Positions 7,278 to 10,144 of a stretch of 10,144 bases of DNA are shown in pieces. This DNA is from CAZCZY01 sp964503525. Its GTDB lineage: Bacteria > Patescibacteriota > JAUYIX01. The notes beneath the pieces are model-generated. The model did not search any database and was not told the DNA's origin. It saw only the letters and a list, made by a program, of their open reading frames with translations. Position 1 is the first letter of the stretch, and each line of letters begins with the position of its first letter. The position numbers and the translations under genes are program-made. The stretch covers positions 1-10,144 of the forward strand of contig CAZCZY010000065.1 of NCBI GenBank assembly GCA_964503525.1, in the 5' to 3' direction.

Positions 7278-8366
7278 ATGGCAAGCCAAAAAACTATAAG
7301 TTCATCCGTCAAGTCCGTCACTACTCTGGTATTGACGGTTTTGATGTTATGCCTGCCACATATGGGCCGCTCGGCTCCACTGACGACGATCCAAGATTTT
7401 GTCTCGACGGCAAAGGCTAGTCTCCCTGCAAACCACACAATATTATTTGTGACTCCATCAGGTGTTGATGCATTCAGCGATACGATCACAATTGGTTTTG
7501 CAACCGGTTTTGTACTACCCGCTAACAATCCGCTCAACTTTGATTTAGAAGTTGGTACGACTGGTGACTGTACGACCTCTGCATTTACCGTGCTAAAAGA
7601 CGTTCAAGCAGCCCCAGGGTTAAGTCCACAATGGGGTGTTGGAACTAGCGCCCAGGCCATAACGTTGACAGCGCCAACCGACGCTGCAGTGGGAGAAATC
7701 CCTGCTAATCGTTGTGTTCGTATTAGGATCGGGACGCATGCAATCACTGGTGGCACGGGCATCGCACAAATAGCCAACCCAGGCGCTGTTGGGCAGTACC
7801 AGGTTACTTTTAACGGCACCTTTGGTGACGCCGGTCAGGCTGCGGTTTTGATCGTCGCTGATGACGCTGTCAATGTCACCGCGATAGTACAAGAGGCGCT
7901 GACGTTTTCTATTTCTGACGCCACAATCGGGTTTGGTAACCTAAGGACTAACGGCCCGCGCTTTGCCTCGCCGAGCGCGGGGGGAAGTGACGTAGAGGTT
8001 GTAGCCCATACTATGGATGCCATAACGAGCTCTGCCAATGGATATACGGTTACTGTCTCTGGTACCACGCTTACATCCCTCACTGACTCCATTACCGCCA
8101 TCGGTGCGGCTGCCGCAGCGTCGACACCGGGGACTGAACAATACGGAATTCGTTTAACGGCATCGGGTGGAAGCGGTTTACCGCAGGCTCCTTTTAATAC
8201 AGCCAACTACGCCTTTGATCCCACGCAGACGTTAGCCGTGGCCAAGTCAACCACGCCGAGCGTGCTCACACAGTATTCAGTTTTTTATTTGAGCAATATT
8301 GCGACTACTACCGATCCCGGTAATTACTCGACAGACATGATCTTTGTCGCCACTGCCAACTTTTAG
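7278..8366 (+). CDS. Secreted two-domain surface protein with WxL-like C-terminal module (paralogue B)
   Basis: I start it at the ATG at 7278 (362 residues). The frame is open back to a TTG at 7227, but that stretch is occupied by the hairpin at 7233-7264, and the 7278 start gives a standard signal peptide (Lys5, Lys12, hydrophobic 14-27, cleavage near GRSA at 30-33). An AAGGA lies just one base upstream, too close for an ideal ribosome site. The N-terminal domain (34-199) matches paralogue A: 'NHTILFVTPSGVDAFSDTI', 'LTAPTDA...EIPANRC', 'GTFGDAG', with the cysteine pair kept as Cys98 and Cys146. The C-terminal module (200-362) ends in a terminal Phe. It lacks paralogue A's second cysteine pair. 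No anchor motif is present. Probably an exported subunit working with, or substituting for, paralogue A. Its stop is 6 bases from the stop of the convergent gene. Confidence 0.85.
   Translation: MASQKTISSSVKSVTTLVLTVLMLCLPHMGRSAPLTTIQDFVSTAKASLPANHTILFVTPSGVDAFSDTITIGFATGFVLPANNPLNFDLEVGTTGDCTTSAFTVLKDVQAAPGLSPQWGVGTSAQAITLTAPTDAAVGEIPANRCVRIRIGTHAITGGTGIAQIANPGAVGQYQVTFNGTFGDAGQAAVLIVADDAVNVTAIVQEALTFSISDATIGFGNLRTNGPRFASPSAGGSDVEVVAHTMDAITSSANGYTVTVSGTTLTSLTDSITAIGAAAAASTPGTEQYGIRLTASGGSGLPQAPFNTANYAFDPTQTLAVAKSTTPSVLTQYSVFYLSNIATTTDPGNYSTDMIFVATANF
7875..8366 (+). repeat. WxL-like C-terminal module, copy 3 (paralogue B)
   Basis: Residues 200-362: 'EALTFSISDATIGFGNL', 'SANGYTVTVSGTTLT', 'GTEQYGIRL', then 'NIATTTDPGNYSTDMIF' followed by VATANF and stop. 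It is closer to copy 1 than to copy 2 in the GY-x-x-TV segment and in lacking cysteines. Confidence 0.6.
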
Positions 8367-8383
8367 TTACCGCTAACTTTTAG
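8358..8383. other. Convergent gene junction with 9-base direct repeat
   Basis: The stops of the plus-strand gene (TAG, 8364-8366) and minus-strand gene (8375-8373) are 6 bases apart. AACTTTTAG occurs at 8358-8366 and again at 8375-8383. Between them AGTTA-CCGC-TAACT (8365-8378) can form a weak 5-base stem followed by TTTT on the plus strand. This is too weak to be a sure terminator, so each transcript probably runs into the opposing gene. Confidence 0.3.
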
Positions 8384-10016
8384 GTGGCGCTGAAGACTGC
8401 ATTGCAGACGGGGCAGCGGCCGCGGCTAAAACTTTAGCCCCTGGTTCGAGCGGAATATTTGTGGTGATTACGGCCGAAGCCTGTTGCTGTCGGATCACCC
8501 CACCGACGTAATCGCTGATCCCACGTCGTCGCGCACCCGGAAAATGATATCCGGTTTTTGCTGCATCAATCCGATAATCGTTTTTACCGACAAGAAATCC
8601 AAAACGTCCAAGGCGGTCGCTGATTTGCGTTTCTAGCAAACGATTGTAGACAGTATCAAATATTCTAACCGCAGCTCGCGGGAGTTTTGCCGTAGTGAGA
8701 CTATCGTAAACATAACCCCACGGCTTGGCTGCAGGCTTTTGTATGGCTTTACGAAACAAGGCAAATAGCACGATGTTAAACCCGAGTAGACCCACGCTTA
8801 GCCAGGTTCGGGAAAGCGCTAGACAGACGACTGATAAACCCAAGCCCCCATACGCTATAAACTTACGACTTGAGTTTATGTTGTGTCGGCGCGTAGCCTT
8901 CTTGATCGAGATTGTGTCTTGCGCTGGGTCAATCGGAATGTCAGGCGCAATAAATGACTTTTCTTTGATCTCCACACCGCCGCCGTAATACAGGTTGGTG
9001 AATGGTTCGTCCCGTTTGGTACCGGCCAAAAGTTTGGATGGGTAAGTGTAATTGGCTTTTTGGACGACAAGTTTGTGTGGGCCGCTCTCGATGTTGAGGA
9101 TAATGTAGCGGCCGGTAATATCCGTGACTTTGGTGGCTACCAGTCGCCCGTCCCCTCTATATAAACGAACAATCGCCAGTGGCACCGGTAATTTTGTGAG
9201 CGAGTTGTATACGCTTCCCCAAGGCCGTTTACGCACACCCTGCAAGAAAGAGAGCGGATCCAAGATCAACTGCAGCAAGGCCGGAAACACTGACGCCAGC
9301 GATGCAAGAATGTTGCCGAGTTGCAGGAGAGTCGCCAGTGGCAAGATAAAGTTATTCGCAAGGCGGCCGGCCCCTCGCATAAAATCGAGGTCGAGTATGC
9401 GCTGCCAAGCCAACGCCAATCCAGAAATAGTAGAACCAACGCCGGCGAAAAAGCCTCCGAGGGCGGAGAGCAATACTTGCAGCGTGCCGGGTCGCGCACC
9501 TACAAAGCCTTCGCCGATCAACGTTGCGAGAGGCGTTTGGCCGGCTGTGCCGGGGCGAGAACCTGGGCCCGTGCCAGGCGTAAAGGGCGGTACTCCAGGG
9601 GTGGTGCCTGGCGCGGTGCCGGGTTGGTTAGAAAAAGGTTGGTTGCCAGGTTGATTTCCGGGTTGAGCCCCTGGTTGATTGGACGGTGGCTGGTTATTAC
9701 CTATCGCATTGTTAGTCGTTACATTGCCACCGGTCGTGTTATTTGCCGGGGCGTTTCCGGTGGGCTGATTGTTGGCTTGATTATTGAATGCTTGATTGTT
9801 GCCCGGCTGATTATTTTGGGGAGGGATGTTGTTCGTGCGGGGTGGTACCACGGCATTAACCAAAACAGCGAGTTTGGCGGCATAACTATCTTGCTGCCCG
9901 GCTTGTTGCCCGGCTGTCTCGCGCATGGCGTTGATCGTCAGGATAAACGCCAAAATAGTAGCGACTGGGATCGCAACGCCAGCAAAAACGCGCACTGTTT
10001 GGGAAGCTTTATCCAT
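8373..10016 (-). CDS. Multi-pass membrane protein with N/Q/P/G-rich linker and two carboxypeptidase-regulatory-like domains
   Basis: The 547-residue protein is not a named family. It has a membrane helix at 10-28 and an N/Q/P/G-rich low-complexity linker at 57-160 (repeated NQPG units). Hydrophobic segments follow at about 181-207 and 219-260. A beta domain at 265-365 (RPWGSVYNSLTKLPVPLA, TDITGRY) comes next, then a tight helical hairpin at 387-421, a second copy of the beta domain at 431-525 (KPWGYVYDSLTTAKLPRAA, SDRLGRF) and an Ala/Pro/Ser tail. The beta domains have the look of carboxypeptidase-regulatory-like folds ('G-x-V-Y-D-S....P-x-x-x-V-x-x...T-D-x-x-G-R-Y/F'), common in surface proteins as rigid spacers. 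The hairpin between them would put both on the same side of the membrane. The ATG start at 10016 is supported by a perfect -10 seven bases upstream. It converges on the surface cluster, so it is separately regulated. A role in envelope organisation or presenting surface proteins is inference only. Confidence 0.8.
   Translation of the reverse strand: MDKASQTVRVFAGVAIPVATILAFILTINAMRETAGQQAGQQDSYAAKLAVLVNAVVPPRTNNIPPQNNQPGNNQAFNNQANNQPTGNAPANNTTGGNVTTNNAIGNNQPPSNQPGAQPGNQPGNQPFSNQPGTAPGTTPGVPPFTPGTGPGSRPGTAGQTPLATLIGEGFVGARPGTLQVLLSALGGFFAGVGSTISGLALAWQRILDLDFMRGAGRLANNFILPLATLLQLGNILASLASVFPALLQLILDPLSFLQGVRKRPWGSVYNSLTKLPVPLAIVRLYRGDGRLVATKVTDITGRYIILNIESGPHKLVVQKANYTYPSKLLAGTKRDEPFTNLYYGGGVEIKEKSFIAPDIPIDPAQDTISIKKATRRHNINSSRKFIAYGGLGLSVVCLALSRTWLSVGLLGFNIVLFALFRKAIQKPAAKPWGYVYDSLTTAKLPRAAVRIFDTVYNRLLETQISDRLGRFGFLVGKNDYRIDAAKTGYHFPGARRRGISDYVGGVIRQQQASAVITTNIPLEPGAKVLAAAAAPSAMQSSAPPKS
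9537..9848 (-). repeat. Low-complexity N/Q/P/G-coding tract
   Basis: Encodes residues 57-160 of the membrane protein. It moves from Asn/Gln-rich (NNQ-type units) to NQPG repeats (around 109-133) and then PGT/PGV/PGS units. The DNA repeats are imperfect, with varied codons, so this looks like selection for composition rather than recent slippage. It is likely an extended flexible spacer crossing the wall or S-layer space. Confidence 0.8.
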
Positions 10017-10023
10017 TGGCTAG

Positions 10024-10053
10024 ATTATAGCGGTCCCGTGCCACTTGAGCGAA
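10024..10053 (-). promoter_or_regulatory. Leaderless promoter of the 547-residue membrane protein gene
   Basis: A perfect TATAAT (10029-10024) sits exactly 7 bases before the ATG at 10016 (TATAATCTAGCCAATG). Transcription would start at or beside the start codon, so no ribosome-binding site is possible. A weak -35 candidate, TTCGCT (10053-10048), lies 18 bases further upstream. The exact hexamer and spacing make this the best-supported promoter in the window. Confidence 0.6.
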
Positions 10054-10063
10054 CGCGACTTGT

Positions 10064-10088
10064 GCATGCCTCTCGCGAGATTCTAGAA
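10064..10088. promoter_or_regulatory. Cluster of perfect palindromes upstream of the membrane protein gene
   Basis: Three perfect palindromes lie nearly end to end: GCATGC (10064-10069), TCTCGCGAGA (10071-10080) and TTCTAGAA (10081-10088). They sit just upstream of the leftward promoter and just before a possible rightward start at 10097, as an operator for a dimeric regulator might. They could equally be chance or cruciform-prone sequence. A fourth, TTATTGCAATAA, is at 10117-10128. Confidence 0.3.
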
Positions 10089-10096
10089 GTAGTATC

Positions 10097-10144
10097 ATGC
10101 CTGTATCAGCCAAGAATTATTGCAATAACCTCAAAAAATCCTAT
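10097..10144 (+). CDS. Possible N-terminus of an unidentified protein (runs off the right edge)
   Basis: ATG at 10097 opens 16 codons to the window end (MPVSAKNYCNNLKKSY), not recognised. AGAAG (10085-10089) lies 7 bases upstream and could be a weak ribosome site. An alternative is the end of a minus-strand gene: from the right edge the opposite strand reads IGFFEVIAIILG and then TGA (10108-10106). All complete genes here stop with TAA or TAG and the plus-strand reading has a normal start, so I slightly favour the plus-strand reading. Confidence 0.3.
   Translation, partial: MPVSAKNYCNNLKKSY

Noticed and set aside
4600..8366. Terminal Phe as a beta-barrel outer-membrane (BAM) signal
   Set aside because: The modules look like soluble wall domains, the partner resembles Gram-positive adaptors and the inferred lineage lacks a classical outer membrane.
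9124..9654. Plus-strand Pro/Arg-rich frame of 176 codons
   Set aside because: It is the complement of the N/Q/P/G-coding tract and beta domain of the 547-residue protein; its composition is explained by that gene.
9537..9848. Prion-like or CRISPR-like repeat
   Set aside because: Units are short, irregular at DNA level and in frame within a membrane protein; there is no repeat-spacer pattern, and the Pro/Gly content argues for a flexible linker.
1..10144. Alternative genetic code (TGA as glycine, as in some Patescibacteria)
   Set aside because: No long gene here contains or needs in-frame TGA; full-length proteins result with the standard code. Absence of TGA stops among seven genes is too small a sample.

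Overview
The window looks like part of a Candidate Phyla Radiation (Patescibacteria) genome. The reasons are the many Thr/Ser/Gly-rich secreted proteins built from modules I associate with that group, very tight gene packing, weak or absent Shine-Dalgarno sequences, and roughly balanced base composition. No in-frame TGA interrupts any gene and all seven complete genes end in TAA or TAG, so the standard bacterial code fits. The phylum assignment is inference from protein style; no marker gene is present.

Layout. Positions 1-63 (minus) hold the first 21 codons of a DUF1761-like membrane protein, divergent from the first plus-strand gene. Positions 109-2370 hold two housekeeping or repair genes: a TrmA/RlmD-family RNA uracil-C5 methyltransferase and a bacterial Ku end-joining protein. 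Positions 2380-8366 hold four co-directional surface genes. They are a 901-residue modular protein with three tandem jelly-roll-like repeats, a 375-residue secreted protein, a 315-residue DUF916-like protein with a C-terminal membrane anchor, and a 362-residue paralogue of the 375-residue protein. Positions 8373-10016 (minus) hold a membrane protein with an N/Q/P/G-rich linker and two carboxypeptidase-regulatory-like domains. It converges on the surface cluster with a 6-base gap. The right edge (10017-10144) is a short region rich in perfect palindromes, with a possible gene start at 10097.

The main point is the surface cluster. The 901-, 375- and 362-residue proteins end in the same kind of ~160-180-residue beta module. 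Its order of motifs (an 'F-G-T/N-L' start, a central 'G-Y/L-x-x-T-V', then 'EQF/YG', then a last strand at the very C-terminus) resembles the WxL cell-wall domain of Firmicutes. The gene between the two paralogues encodes a protein with the layout of the Firmicutes WxL partner (signal peptide, DUF916-like domain, second beta domain, transmembrane helix, short basic tail). I read this as a Patescibacterial counterpart of the WxL/DUF916 surface complex: secreted proteins held at the wall or S-layer by a membrane-anchored adaptor. The homology is judged by eye and untested.

Two genes (ku and the 547-residue gene) have a -10-like hexamer exactly 7 bases before the ATG, suggesting leaderless transcripts. 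No tRNA, rRNA, CRISPR array, insertion sequence or attachment site was seen.
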